Origin: Acidobacteriaceae bacterium
Lineage (GTDB): Bacteria; Acidobacteriota; Terriglobia; Terriglobales; Acidobacteriaceae
Length of the DNA: 34,223 bases
Assembly (NCBI GenBank): GCA_030838305.1
Contig: JAUTWY010000475.1
Location: 1 to 34,223 of the forward strand
Direction of reading: 5' to 3'
In this document: positions 23,489 through 30,932 of the stretch, one piece after another
How the letters are laid out: every line of letters begins with the position of its first letter
Numbering within the stretch: the first letter of the stretch is position 1
The notes under the pieces: generated by a model
What the model was told of the DNA's origin: nothing
The model's database searches: none
The model's input: only the letters and a program-made list of their open reading frames with translations
Made by a program: the position numbers and the translations under genes

Positions 23489-25075
23489 CTACTTCGCCGC
23501 CGGCTTCAGCAGCAGATCTTGATAATCAAAGCTGAAATCCGCCAGCGGAGAAACGGCCGCCATGAGCGCGCTCTCAATGCTGCCGTCTGACTTCAGGGAG
23601 AAAGTAATGAATGCATCCTCGATGGTGCGGTTGCGCCAGTGCGCTTTGAACGTGTCGTATTGCCAGTGCTGCAAGTCGCCGACCATGGTCGGGGTGTGAT
23701 CGAAGGCGATCACGAGTCCGCTTTTTTCCATTCGAATCGTGATCGGCCCATACCACGCATCGTTGTATGTTGCGGCATATTTCTCGAGAGGCAGGGAAGG
23801 TTTGGAATCCGCCGCGCGAGCGCCCTCCGCCTTCTTCATCGTTTCCGCAGCCTCTTTTTCTTCCTGGTCTTTCACCGCCTTATATGCCGCGATCCAGTCG
23901 GTTGGCGGCAATCCGAAATAATGATCGAGCACATGATAAAGAATGGAGTCGAAGGCGCCCGTCTCTTCGGCATTGGTCAGCACCACAACAGCCAAATTTT
24001 CTTCCGGCACCAGCATCACCCGCGAAACGAAGCCCGCAACACCGCCAGTGTGTCCCACAAGCTTGCGGCCGTGATAGTCGCGCAGACCCCAGCCTAAAGC
24101 GTAGTCGGCGAAATTTACTTTCAGACCCGACAACGGCGGCGGAGGATTTCCAATCGGCAGTATGGTCTGCGGCGTCCACATCTCTTTCGATTGTTGCTCG
24201 CTGAACAGCCGGCCATCGCGGTCCACGAATTTTCCATCGTTGAGTTGCAATTGTACCCACTTCGCCATATCAGCGGCGCAGGAGTTAATTGCGCCCGCCG
24301 GTCCGGCGTTGTCGAGAGCTTCCAGAGGAATCACTTGCAGCGTTCCACTCACCCGCTCATGCGGCGAGGCGTAGTCATCGCCAGTCTTGAAGGCGGCGTT
24401 GCTGACATTGGAATTGTTCATGCCCAGCGGCCCGAAGATACGCTGGCGAATGTAGTCGTCCCAGGACACGCCGGTGACCGCGGGAATGATCTGTCCCGCC
24501 GTCATGTAAAGCAGGTTGTCGTAAGCGTAGTGGCTGCGGAAGCTCGACACCGGCTTCATGAACCGCAGCTTGTAAATAATTTCCTCGCGCGTGTAGGTCG
24601 AGTGCGGCCAGAACAGCAGATCGCCCTCGCCCAGTCCCATGCCGCTGCGATGCGTGAGCAGGTCGCGGACGGTCATCTCGTGCGAAACGTACGGGTCATA
24701 CATCACGAAGCCGGGGAGTCGCTGGTAGACCGGATCGTCCCAGGAGAGCTTGCCTGCATCCACCAATCCTGCCAATGCCGCGGTAGTAAAAGCTTTCGTG
24801 TTCGATCCAATGCCAAACATAGTGTGCTCGTCGACAGGCGCAGGATCGCCCAGCTTGCGCACGCCGTATCCTTTCGTAACCACGATTTTTCCGTCTTTCA
24901 CGATGGCTACGGCCATTCCCGGGACTTCGAACGTTTTCATGGAATTGGCAACGTAGGAATCCAGATCAGAGGGCACAGAGATAGGAGCCGGCGAAGCCGA
25001 TTGCCCCTGGAGACAGCCAGAAAGAAGTCCAAAACACGAAATTACGATAACCCTTCTTAAGCGCGCAGGCTGCAT
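23489..25075 (-). CDS. Serine hydrolase of the beta-lactamase (class C / PBP4*) fold, lipoprotein
   Basis: The 528-residue protein has a lipobox LLSGC (C21), so it is probably membrane-anchored. The beta-lactamase fold (about 38-400) has S91-N-T-K94 (nucleophile and base), Y185-D-N187, and GHTGGVAGF in place of the KTG box. A C-terminal domain of the DUF3471 kind follows (about 420-525, with the ITIRMEKSGLVIAFDHTP region). Relatives are esterases, D-amino-acid peptidases or EstB-like enzymes; antibiotic resistance is not indicated. GGAG lies 4-5 bases before the ATG. It is upstream of hemQ on the same strand, without evident functional link. Confidence 0.88.
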   Translation of the reverse strand: MQPARLRRVIVISCFGLLSGCLQGQSASPAPISVPSDLDSYVANSMKTFEVPGMAVAIVKDGKIVVTKGYGVRKLGDPAPVDEHTMFGIGSNTKAFTTAALAGLVDAGKLSWDDPVYQRLPGFVMYDPYVSHEMTVRDLLTHRSGMGLGEGDLLFWPHSTYTREEIIYKLRFMKPVSSFRSHYAYDNLLYMTAGQIIPAVTGVSWDDYIRQRIFGPLGMNNSNVSNAAFKTGDDYASPHERVSGTLQVIPLEALDNAGPAGAINSCAADMAKWVQLQLNDGKFVDRDGRLFSEQQSKEMWTPQTILPIGNPPPPLSGLKVNFADYALGWGLRDYHGRKLVGHTGGVAGFVSRVMLVPEENLAVVVLTNAEETGAFDSILYHVLDHYFGLPPTDWIAAYKAVKDQEEKEAAETMKKAEGARAADSKPSLPLEKYAATYNDAWYGPITIRMEKSGLVIAFDHTPTMVGDLQHWQYDTFKAHWRNRTIEDAFITFSLKSDGSIESALMAAVSPLADFSFDYQDLLLKPAAK

Positions 25076-25165
25076 GATTGATCTCCGAAAATGTTCTGTC
25101 GAGTGTCGCCGATGATGAGGTTACGACGCGGAGATTAGAACACAGACGAGAGGAATTCCGCGAGT

Positions 25166-25180
25166 CGGGCGCAGCGCCCG
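25166..25180 (-). terminator. GC-rich hairpin downstream of the 57-aa gene
   Basis: CGGGCG-CAG-CGCCCG forms a tight stem-loop 54 bases after the stop of the 57-residue minus-strand gene and before the serine hydrolase. No T-run follows on the minus strand. It is terminator-like at best. Confidence 0.3.
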
Positions 25181-25234
25181 CAATGCGAACTTCCGGTCCT
25201 GCAAGCCGTCGAGCGGAGACGTGGACGGCCGGCT

Positions 25235-25408
25235 TCAATTCATGCGGTTCGAAAGCACTGCACTTATATAGTCGAGCACGTGGGTCGTTTCCAGTTCGCA
25301 CTCCACGAGAGCCTGTATTTCGGACACCGTGAAGCCGGTTCTAGCCGCTGCTTCCTGCAGGATATTCGCTTCTTGAATCGTCGCAAATTGGTCCATATCG
25401 AAAAGCAT
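25235..25408 (-). CDS. 57-residue conserved-looking protein of unknown function
   Basis: This frame is below 60 codons and easily missed. It encodes a compact acidic helical protein containing DQFATIQEANILQEAAA, TGFTVSEIQALVECELETT and a C-terminal LDYISAVLSNRMN. The regular alternation of hydrophobic and charged residues, the AGAGGGG Shine-Dalgarno 4-5 bases before the ATG and the clean stop all support a real gene. The end ELETTHVLDYISAVLSNRMN resembles small hypotheticals I associate with acidobacteria; no function is known. Other frames over the same bases look like shadows. A nested-stem element lies in its upstream region at 25457-25519. Confidence 0.65.
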   Translation of the reverse strand: MLFDMDQFATIQEANILQEAAARTGFTVSEIQALVECELETTHVLDYISAVLSNRMN

Positions 25409-25456
25409 TTGTCCCCTCTCGCCGTTTTAGAGCCGGTCGCCGAAATACTAAGGAAT

Positions 25457-25519
25457 GGGGCAGTAAACACGCTGGAAGGCATCCCCCCGGAAGTCTCCCA
25501 GCCGAGTTGATACTGCCCC
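25457..25519. ncRNA. Possible structured RNA element with nested stems
   Basis: GGGGCAGTA (25457-25465) pairs perfectly with TACTGCCCC (25511-25519). Inside, GCTGG (25471-25475) pairs with CCAGC (25498-25502), leaving a 22-base GC-rich loop. The element lies between a small membrane-protein gene and the 57-aa gene, both minus strand, so it could be the leader of the latter. It matches no riboswitch or RNA class I recognise. The strand is not determined. Confidence 0.35.
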
Positions 25520-25571
25520 GTCTTCCTGCTTCAACATGCGAAGCAAGCTTGAGAGCATTCCGAGAGAAGTT

Positions 25572-25874
25572 CTAGCAGCGCAGAGAGCCGAGAAGAATAG
25601 GGAGGAAATTAGGGCCGGAGGAAGGAGGCAGATTGTTTAGCAGGCGGAACGGCCCGAACCCTTCCACCGTGGAGTCCGGAAGCTGCAGAGCAGTGGGAAG
25701 ATGTAACGGAGGCGGAGCAGACGTAGCCTGGGCGTGAATTGCGATGGGAGCCGTCCCTCGCTGAAAAGCAGTGTCGAGCAGGTCGACGTCCGGCAGGACG
25801 ACGATTACCAGCATGACAACAACCACGCAACCCAACAAAATCAGGCGTGGCCAGCCTATTCTCCAACGCATCAT
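25572..25874 (-). CDS. Small single-pass membrane or secreted protein, unknown function
   Basis: From ATG 25874 the product is 100 residues. It has one strong hydrophobic segment (LILLGCVVVVMLVIVVLPDV, about residues 9-28), then DLLDTAFQRGTAPIAIHAQ and a Pro/Leu-rich tail. The phrase DxxDTAFxRGTAP resembles small hypothetical proteins of acidobacteria; no function is known. A TTG at 25904 is an alternative start without better ribosome-binding support. It is one of three consecutive small minus-strand genes. The 119-base gap to the next gene upstream shows nothing special. Confidence 0.6.
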   Translation of the reverse strand: MMRWRIGWPRLILLGCVVVVMLVIVVLPDVDLLDTAFQRGTAPIAIHAQATSAPPPLHLPTALQLPDSTVEGFGPFRLLNNLPPSSGPNFLPILLGSLRC

Positions 25875-25994
25875 ATCCGCTACTTTTGCCAGAGTTCGTT
25901 GCAAATGTCAATCCCCCAAGAAGGCCGTTGCAAGCCATTCATGGAGACAGTCAGGCGCAGCTGACTTCGCTCCCGGCTGCCGATTGGAGTGATA

Positions 25995-26291
25995 TCAGTG
26001 GCGATCTTTGTCTCGATCCTGATCGTGATCGCCGTGACTGTGGCGCCAGGTCCAGTATTCTTTTTGTTCTTCGGGGCGCAGCTTGCGGAAAGCCCTGTGT
26101 TCGTCGCGATGGTTTTCGCCCGCCCACTGATGGTAGTACACGACTTCGCCTCTGTTCCACGTGTGGTAGTCGCTATAGTAGGGGTCATAAACCCGGTAGT
26201 AATGATGTTCGGCACAGGCCGTGCCTACTACCGAAGAGGTCAGCGCGGTGGCAAGCGCGCATGAACTGAGAAAGCGAGACTTAATCTGCAT
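25995..26291 (-). CDS. Small secreted Tyr/His-rich protein, unknown function
   Basis: The 98-residue protein has a signal peptide (about 1-27, ending GTACA). A region rich in Tyr, His, Asp and Trp follows: EHHYYRVYDPYYSDYHTW, then EVVYYHQWAGENHRDEHRAF, LRPEEQKEYWTWRHSH and a His/Asp-rich end. The composition suits a periplasmic metal-binding or hydration-type protein. I recall similar small proteins in acidobacteria but no function. AAAGGA lies 11 bases before the ATG. Long frames across it on the other strand and in another frame are shadows. Confidence 0.65.
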   Translation of the reverse strand: MQIKSRFLSSCALATALTSSVVGTACAEHHYYRVYDPYYSDYHTWNRGEVVYYHQWAGENHRDEHRAFRKLRPEEQKEYWTWRHSHGDHDQDRDKDRH

Positions 26292-26364
26292 GGCTAAATG
26301 TGTTCCTTTCCCGTTAGAAAGCTAGGGCGCCCACTAAATTTGGTGCGGAAAGAGCGGCATCGGG

Positions 26365-26378
26365 TTGCCCTAGGGCAA
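26365..26378. promoter_or_regulatory. Perfect 14-bp palindrome TTGCCCTAGGGCAA
   Basis: This perfect palindrome lies 73 bases upstream of the small secreted-protein gene (minus) and about 170 bases before the bacilliredoxin gene (plus). It could be an operator for either. The surrounding gap 26292-26550 also holds repeated GCCAGC words (GCCAGCCTGGGCGAAGCC, then GCCAGCC), so it may instead belong to an interspersed repeat. No gene is supported there. Confidence 0.3.
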
Positions 26379-26550
26379 AAGGCATAGCCAGCCTGGGCGA
26401 AGCCGAAGCCAGCCGTCTTGGTCAAGCACGTGCAGATTTCGCAAGGCTTGTTATCAGTGCTGCGCGCCTGATCTCGCTCAGTAACCCGCAAACTCCCCGC
26501 CAGTGAGATAGAATCACGTTAGCGACCTTAGCAAACAAGGAGTTCCAAGA

Positions 26551-26988
26551 ATGTATCCCGAAATCATGGTCATCCCCATGCGCGAGGAATTAACCCGCCT
26601 GGGTATCGAGGAACTGCGCACGCCTCAAGATGTTGATGAGGCGTTGACCGGGCCCGGGACAACCATGGTGGTTGTAAACTCCATTTGCGGATGCGCCGCT
26701 GGCCGGATGCGTCCGGCGGTTCGCATGGCTCTGGAGAAAGCCACGCATCCCGACAAAACATTTACCGTCTTTGCTGGCCAGGACCTTGAAGCGACGGAGC
26801 GCGCCCGCAGCTATTTCACCGCGCAACCCCCGTCCTCCCCCTCGATCGCCATTCTGCGCGACGGTCAACTCGTCTACATGATGCCGCGCCGCGACATCGA
26901 ATCCCAGGAAGCTCCTGCCATTGCCGCTGAGCTCAAAGCCGCGCTGGACAAATTCTGCGCCAGGCCGGTGAGCGTCGTGGAGACATAG
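26551..26988 (+). CDS. Bacilliredoxin (BrxA/BrxB family)
   Basis: The family removes bacillithiol from oxidised proteins through a CGC motif; in organisms without bacillithiol it may act as a general thiol-disulfide protein. The 145-residue protein contains NSICGCAAG with C46 and C48, then RPAVRMAL and FTVFAGQDLEATERARSYF, typical of the family. AAGGAG lies 8 bases before the ATG, and a TAGAAT box sits near 26511. Gene order gives no bacillithiol-synthesis neighbours. It converges on the YVTN gene; bases 26989-27059 show no clear terminator. Confidence 0.9.
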   Translation: MYPEIMVIPMREELTRLGIEELRTPQDVDEALTGPGTTMVVVNSICGCAAGRMRPAVRMALEKATHPDKTFTVFAGQDLEATERARSYFTAQPPSSPSIAILRDGQLVYMMPRRDIESQEAPAIAAELKAALDKFCARPVSVVET

Positions 26989-27059
26989 CCCGTTCCTCTT
27001 GATCTGATTTTCTTTCATTCCGAAGGACCGAGAAATAAATCTGCCGGGCGCCGGCGCAT

Positions 27060-28268
27060 CTACTTCTTCTTTCCCGCCGTGCCCACCATGAACGCCTTCA
27101 CCACAATCCCATTCGGCTGCACTCCGACCGGAATCATGGTTAGTAGCGAATACTCTGTGGGTTCCAGCTTACGTGGCGTGCGCTTTTGGATTACCGTCAC
27201 ATCCCCCGCCTGTGTATCCAATACCAGCAAATAATTCTGATCCTGCGAAAGCGCCAGACCGTCCGGATGGCTCCCCACCGCCACGGAGGCAATCCTGCGG
27301 CCCAGGTCAATGTCGTAAACCGCAACGTTGTTGGATCCAAAGTTGCTGGTGTACAGGCGCGAGTTATCGCGCGTAACGAGGCCGCGAGTCGGATGCTGTC
27401 CAATTAGCGTGCTGCCGCCAACTTCGTTATTTGCCGTCTCAATAATCGAAATGCTATCCGAATCGAAATCGCACACGATCAATTCGCCGCCATCGGGTTT
27501 CAGCGCGAGACTTACGGGAGTTCGCCCCACGTCCATCAGCGCGAGGACATGGTCGCCATTCCCATCGGCAGATTTCTTGTTGGGCTGCAATGCGATGGAT
27601 GCCACCTGTGACGATCCCGAACACGTCACAAACGCTTTGCCCGAATCCGGCAGGATCGCAATATCCTCCGGCTGCTGGCACACCGGCAACGTTGCCCGCA
27701 CTCGCAGAAGCTTCGCGTCAATCACGGATACTGTGTTGTCGGCGCGATTGGAAACGACTACGGTTGCGCCGTCCGGCGATACCCGCGCCAATCCCGGGCC
27801 CGAGCCCACTCGTACATTGCCGAGAAGAACGCGCTTCTCAAGATCGATCACCGAAACATTGGCCGATCCCGAGTTTGCGACGTACGCGCGCTTTCCATCT
27901 TCTGAAACATCGATGAAGTAAGGCTTGCCATGCACTCCGATCGTTGCCACGACAGCATTCTTCTCAGCATCGATCACGCTGACGTTGTTCGAACCAGTGT
28001 TGACCACGTAGATTTCATTCTTCTTACTGTTGGCCGCAACCCCGGTGGGCTCCAGGCCGACGGCAATCGTCTTCGTCGGCTGAAATGTGCGCACGTCAAT
28101 TACGGTGACTGTGTTGCTTTTGCCGTTGGTGACGTATGCGTACTCGCGGTATGCAGGCCCGTAATCCGGGAGAGCCTGCTCGCGGAAATACCACCAGCCT
28201 AGCCCGCCGAGTACTGGAATTAGAACAACAATGATGATGAGGAGTTTTCTCAAGATTGGACGCGGCAT
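27060..28268 (-). CDS. YVTN-type beta-propeller protein, membrane-anchored
   Basis: The 402-residue protein has an N-terminal membrane segment (about 8-27) and then about seven repeats of roughly 40 residues with the YVTN signature: YAYVTNGKSNTVTVIDV, IYVVNTGSNNVSVID, AYVANSGSANVSVIDL, VVSNRADNTVSVIDA and more. They build a beta propeller facing the periplasm. Such proteins bind ligands or scaffold complexes; no catalytic residues are evident. It lies 42 bases after the TonB-type gene on the same strand and could be the third gene of an aroF-tonB-YVTN transcript. No clear Shine-Dalgarno precedes the ATG. Confidence 0.82.
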   Translation of the reverse strand: MPRPILRKLLIIIVVLIPVLGGLGWWYFREQALPDYGPAYREYAYVTNGKSNTVTVIDVRTFQPTKTIAVGLEPTGVAANSKKNEIYVVNTGSNNVSVIDAEKNAVVATIGVHGKPYFIDVSEDGKRAYVANSGSANVSVIDLEKRVLLGNVRVGSGPGLARVSPDGATVVVSNRADNTVSVIDAKLLRVRATLPVCQQPEDIAILPDSGKAFVTCSGSSQVASIALQPNKKSADGNGDHVLALMDVGRTPVSLALKPDGGELIVCDFDSDSISIIETANNEVGGSTLIGQHPTRGLVTRDNSRLYTSNFGSNNVAVYDIDLGRRIASVAVGSHPDGLALSQDQNYLLVLDTQAGDVTVIQKRTPRKLEPTEYSLLTMIPVGVQPNGIVVKAFMVGTAGKKK

Positions 28269-28310
28269 GCGCAGAAGGCAAAGCCTATCAGAGCAAGAGT
28301 GTCAATGCTC

Positions 28311-28721
28311 CTAGTAGAGTTTGAATGCGACCTCGGCCTTTAGGTGTACGGCCACAGCCTTTCCGTCCTTGGTGGCAGGTTCAAATTTCCATGTCCGAAC
28401 GGCTGCAAGTGCTTGTTTGTCGAGACCTGGATCCAGGCTCTTGATTACTTTGACGTCGCGCACCTTGCCCTCTGCCATGACAATCATCTCCACCACGACG
28501 ACGCCGTTGATTTTCTCTCTGCGCGCTTTATCGACATATTGGGGATTGGGCATGTAAACAGGCTTCGGAGGCGTCACATCGCTTCCGGGCCCCACTTCGT
28601 ACACAACTTCAGAGTTTTTGTCCGGCGGCTCCTGCGCGAGCATCACGATGCCGCTAAATTGGAAAGATACCGCACTGGCGAGCACAACCTTCTTGGCGAA
28701 AGCTCCCTTGAGATTCCACAT
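28311..28721 (-). CDS. TonB-family C-terminal domain protein
   Basis: The 136-residue protein has an N-terminal hydrophobic segment (about 10-29) that could be a signal peptide or an anchor, then a short Pro-containing spacer (VTPPKPVYMPNPQY). A TonB C-terminal domain follows (about 60-136) with GVVVVEMIVMAEGKVRDVKV, LDKQALAAVRTWKFEPA and VHLKAEVAFKLY. Such proteins pass inner-membrane energy to outer-membrane receptors or act as periplasmic domain-only proteins. The spacer is much shorter than in classical TonB, so reaching across the periplasm is doubtful. A G-rich stretch (GGGGGG) precedes the ATG. It lies between aroF (35 bases) and the YVTN gene. Confidence 0.82.
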   Translation of the reverse strand: MWNLKGAFAKKVVLASAVSFQFSGIVMLAQEPPDKNSEVVYEVGPGSDVTPPKPVYMPNPQYVDKARREKINGVVVVEMIVMAEGKVRDVKVIKSLDPGLDKQALAAVRTWKFEPATKDGKAVAVHLKAEVAFKLY

Positions 28722-28756
28722 AAAGCCCCCCAGGCTCGGGTTGTATCGACGTCATC

Positions 28757-29815
28757 CTACATGCTGACTCCCACTTTCTCCCGGAGTCCTATCCCAGGAA
28801 CGGTCCTGCCCACCACACTTGCAATCTGCCGCACCTGTTTCATCAATTCATCAAACTGATCGGGGAACAGAGACTGCGGGCCATCGGACATAGCTTCATC
28901 CGGCTTGTTGTGGACTTCTACCATCAAGCCATCCGCACCCACCGCTACCGCCGCTCGTGACAGCGGAGTAACTTTATTTCGCTTGCCTGTCCCGTGACTG
29001 GGATCTACAAAAATTGGCAGATGACTCAAGCGCTGCACTGCCGGGATCAGACTCAGGTCCAGGGTGTTGCGAGTGTGGTCGGCAAACGTCCGGACGCCGC
29101 GCTCGCACAGCGCCACGTTGTAATTGCCCTCGCTCAAAATATATTCCGCCGCCATTAGAAATTCTTCCAGCGTGGCCGACATGCCGCGCTTTAGCAGCAC
29201 CGGCTTCTTGGCCCGCCCGGCGCGCTTGAGCAGCGAAAAATTCTGCATGTTGCGCGCCCCAATCTGGATTACGTCCGCGTACTCCTCTACGAGATCAAGT
29301 GATTCGTTATCAATCGCTTCCGTAATAATCTTCATCCCATACTGCTGGCGAATCTCCGCCATAATCCGGAGTCCTTCTTCGCCCAATCCCTGGAAAGAAT
29401 AAGGAGAAGTTCGCGGCTTATAGGCTCCGCCACGAAAGAACTGAGCTCCCGCGCGATGCACCCGCTCGGCCACGGCGAACGCCTGTTCGCGACTCTCGAC
29501 AGCGCACGGCCCGGCGACTATCGCCAGCCCCGTCCCGCCAATCGTGGCCTCAGTCCCGGCGAACCGAATGACGGTATTGTCTTCCTTAAGGTCGCGGCTT
29601 ACCAGCTTGTAAGGCTTCGAAACCTTAATCACTTCCTGCACGCCCGCCATTTCTTCCAGCGTGCCCTGCTCCACTTCGCCCTTGTTTCCGGTGATGCCAA
29701 TTGCTGTACGCTGCGCTCCCGGCATGGCATGCGCGCGGTATCCCAGCCTCTCAATTTTTTCGCAGACCCCACGCACCTGCTCTTCGGTAGCGTGGGCCTT
29801 CATGACCACTAACAT
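28757..29815 (-). CDS. aroF: 3-deoxy-7-phosphoheptulonate synthase (DAHP synthase)
   Basis: This enzyme joins phosphoenolpyruvate and erythrose-4-phosphate, the first step of aromatic amino acid synthesis. The 352-residue protein is of the type Ibeta seen in Bacillus/Thermotoga-like bacteria. An N-terminal ACT-like regulatory domain (about 1-75) precedes the catalytic barrel with VAGPCAVESREQAF, GGAYKPRTSPYSFQGLG, KPVLLKRGM, FVDPSHGTGKRN and GADGLMVEVHNKPDEAMSDG. The regulatory domain suggests allosteric feedback by aromatic products. AGGA precedes the ATG by about 9 bases. It is upstream of, and probably co-transcribed with, the TonB-type and YVTN genes; no other aro gene is here. Confidence 0.95.
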   Translation of the reverse strand: MLVVMKAHATEEQVRGVCEKIERLGYRAHAMPGAQRTAIGITGNKGEVEQGTLEEMAGVQEVIKVSKPYKLVSRDLKEDNTVIRFAGTEATIGGTGLAIVAGPCAVESREQAFAVAERVHRAGAQFFRGGAYKPRTSPYSFQGLGEEGLRIMAEIRQQYGMKIITEAIDNESLDLVEEYADVIQIGARNMQNFSLLKRAGRAKKPVLLKRGMSATLEEFLMAAEYILSEGNYNVALCERGVRTFADHTRNTLDLSLIPAVQRLSHLPIFVDPSHGTGKRNKVTPLSRAAVAVGADGLMVEVHNKPDEAMSDGPQSLFPDQFDELMKQVRQIASVVGRTVPGIGLREKVGVSM

Positions 29816-29952
29816 AGAGTTGTCCTATCTTTCGTGTAGGGATGGGTGCTGGATGTCCACCACACAGCCAGTGAGTCAAGTTTACCTTCGCCACTCTTGC
29901 ACCGCAAACGCAGCATGGCTGGATCCCGGAGGACGGTGGCGCTCGTACCCCT

Positions 29953-29958
29953 TATACT
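29953..29958 (+). promoter_or_regulatory. -10 box of the nfo promoter (leaderless arrangement)
   Basis: TATACT at 29953-29958 ends 6 bases before the ATG of the endonuclease IV gene, so the first transcribed base would be at or next to the A of ATG. No convincing -35 or Shine-Dalgarno is present. Confidence 0.4.
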
Positions 29959-29964
29959 TTTCCC

Positions 29965-30897
29965 ATGCCCCGCTCTCTGGCCCGCGAACAAGACATTCAC
30001 TCGCGTCCCACCCCGAAAAGCCCGCCCCGCCTCACTTCCCTCACTTCCCGACGCATCGGCATTCATACCTCTACTGCCGGGGGAATACATAACGCGGCGG
30101 AGCACGCCTACCGTATCGGATGCAACACGCTTCAGATTTTTTCTTCCAGCCCGCGCCAGTGGGCTCGTCATGAGCTCAGCTATCCGCTGTGCGAGCAAAT
30201 GCTTCGCCTGCGCGCCCTGTACAATCTCAAACCGCTTGTCATTCACACCAACTACCTGGTGAATCTCGCCAGCACGAACGAACTATTTCTCAAGAAATCC
30301 ATCGAAGCGTTTCGCGGCGAGGTCGAGCGCGCCCTCGCCATCTGCGCCGACTACCTTGTCCTTCACCCAGGTTCCTTTCGTGGAGCCGATCGCGAGGCCG
30401 GACTGCTGCAGACCGCGGCCGCCATCGCCGCCGCGATACAGGGCCTCGACCTCGCGCAAGGTGGACTTACCATCCTGATCGAAAACACCGCCGGCTCCGA
30501 ATTTTCTCTCGGAGGCAGCTTCGAGCAAGTCGGCGAAGTCATCGACCGCCTCCGCGACATCATCCCTATCGCCGCCTGCATCGACACTTGCCACACTCAC
30601 GTTGCCGGGTACGACATCGTCAGCGAGGAAGGCATCTATCAAACGCTGCAACATCTCGACGCCGCCATCGGCTTGAACAACGTAAAAGTCATCCACTGTA
30701 ACGATGCCAAGGCTGCCCGCGGATCGAAGCTGGACCGCCATCAGCAAATAGGGAAGGGAACCATCGGCAGCGAGCCGTTCCGCATTCTGCTTAACGATCT
30801 TCGCCTTGCCCATGCCGCCTTCATCGCCGAAACGCCTATCGATAAGCCCGGGGACGACCGGAGAAACGTCGAAGCGCTAAAGAAGTTGGTGGGTTAA
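29965..30897 (+). CDS. nfo: Endonuclease IV (AP endonuclease, Nfo family)
   Basis: Nfo cuts DNA at abasic sites during base excision repair using a three-zinc centre. The family motifs are intact: RIGIHTSTAGGI, LVIHTNYLVNLAS, LVLHPGS, ILIENTAGSEFSLGG, CIDTCHTHVAGYD, VIHCNDAK, and DRHQQIGKGTIG with late ETP. These carry the expected His, Glu and Asp ligands. The first 30 or so residues (Pro/Ser/Arg-rich) are outside the fold and may be over-called. The ATG at 29965 directly follows a -10 box, which argues for a leaderless message. It diverges from aroF across a 149-base gap. Confidence 0.94.
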   Translation: MPRSLAREQDIHSRPTPKSPPRLTSLTSRRIGIHTSTAGGIHNAAEHAYRIGCNTLQIFSSSPRQWARHELSYPLCEQMLRLRALYNLKPLVIHTNYLVNLASTNELFLKKSIEAFRGEVERALAICADYLVLHPGSFRGADREAGLLQTAAAIAAAIQGLDLAQGGLTILIENTAGSEFSLGGSFEQVGEVIDRLRDIIPIAACIDTCHTHVAGYDIVSEEGIYQTLQHLDAAIGLNNVKVIHCNDAKAARGSKLDRHQQIGKGTIGSEPFRILLNDLRLAHAAFIAETPIDKPGDDRRNVEALKKLVG

Positions 30898-30932
30898 AGT
30901 GCCACTGTCAAACTTTGTGGCATCCTATTGCC

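Noticed and set aside
24191..25060. 289-codon plus-strand frame inside the serine hydrolase
   Set aside because: Antisense of the S-x-x-K and Y-x-N region; no protein features.
23489..25075. Antibiotic-resistance beta-lactamase
   Set aside because: Motifs fit the broad esterase/peptidase serine hydrolase family: GHTGG replaces the KTG box and an extra C-terminal domain is present.
25231..25260. GGTTCGAA-like stretch suggesting a tRNA T-loop
   Set aside because: No acceptor, D or anticodon stems can be drawn, and the bases encode the end of the 57-aa protein.
26294..26491. 65-codon minus-strand frame between two genes
   Set aside because: Overlaps a palindrome and GCCAGC word repeats, has no Shine-Dalgarno and resembles no protein.
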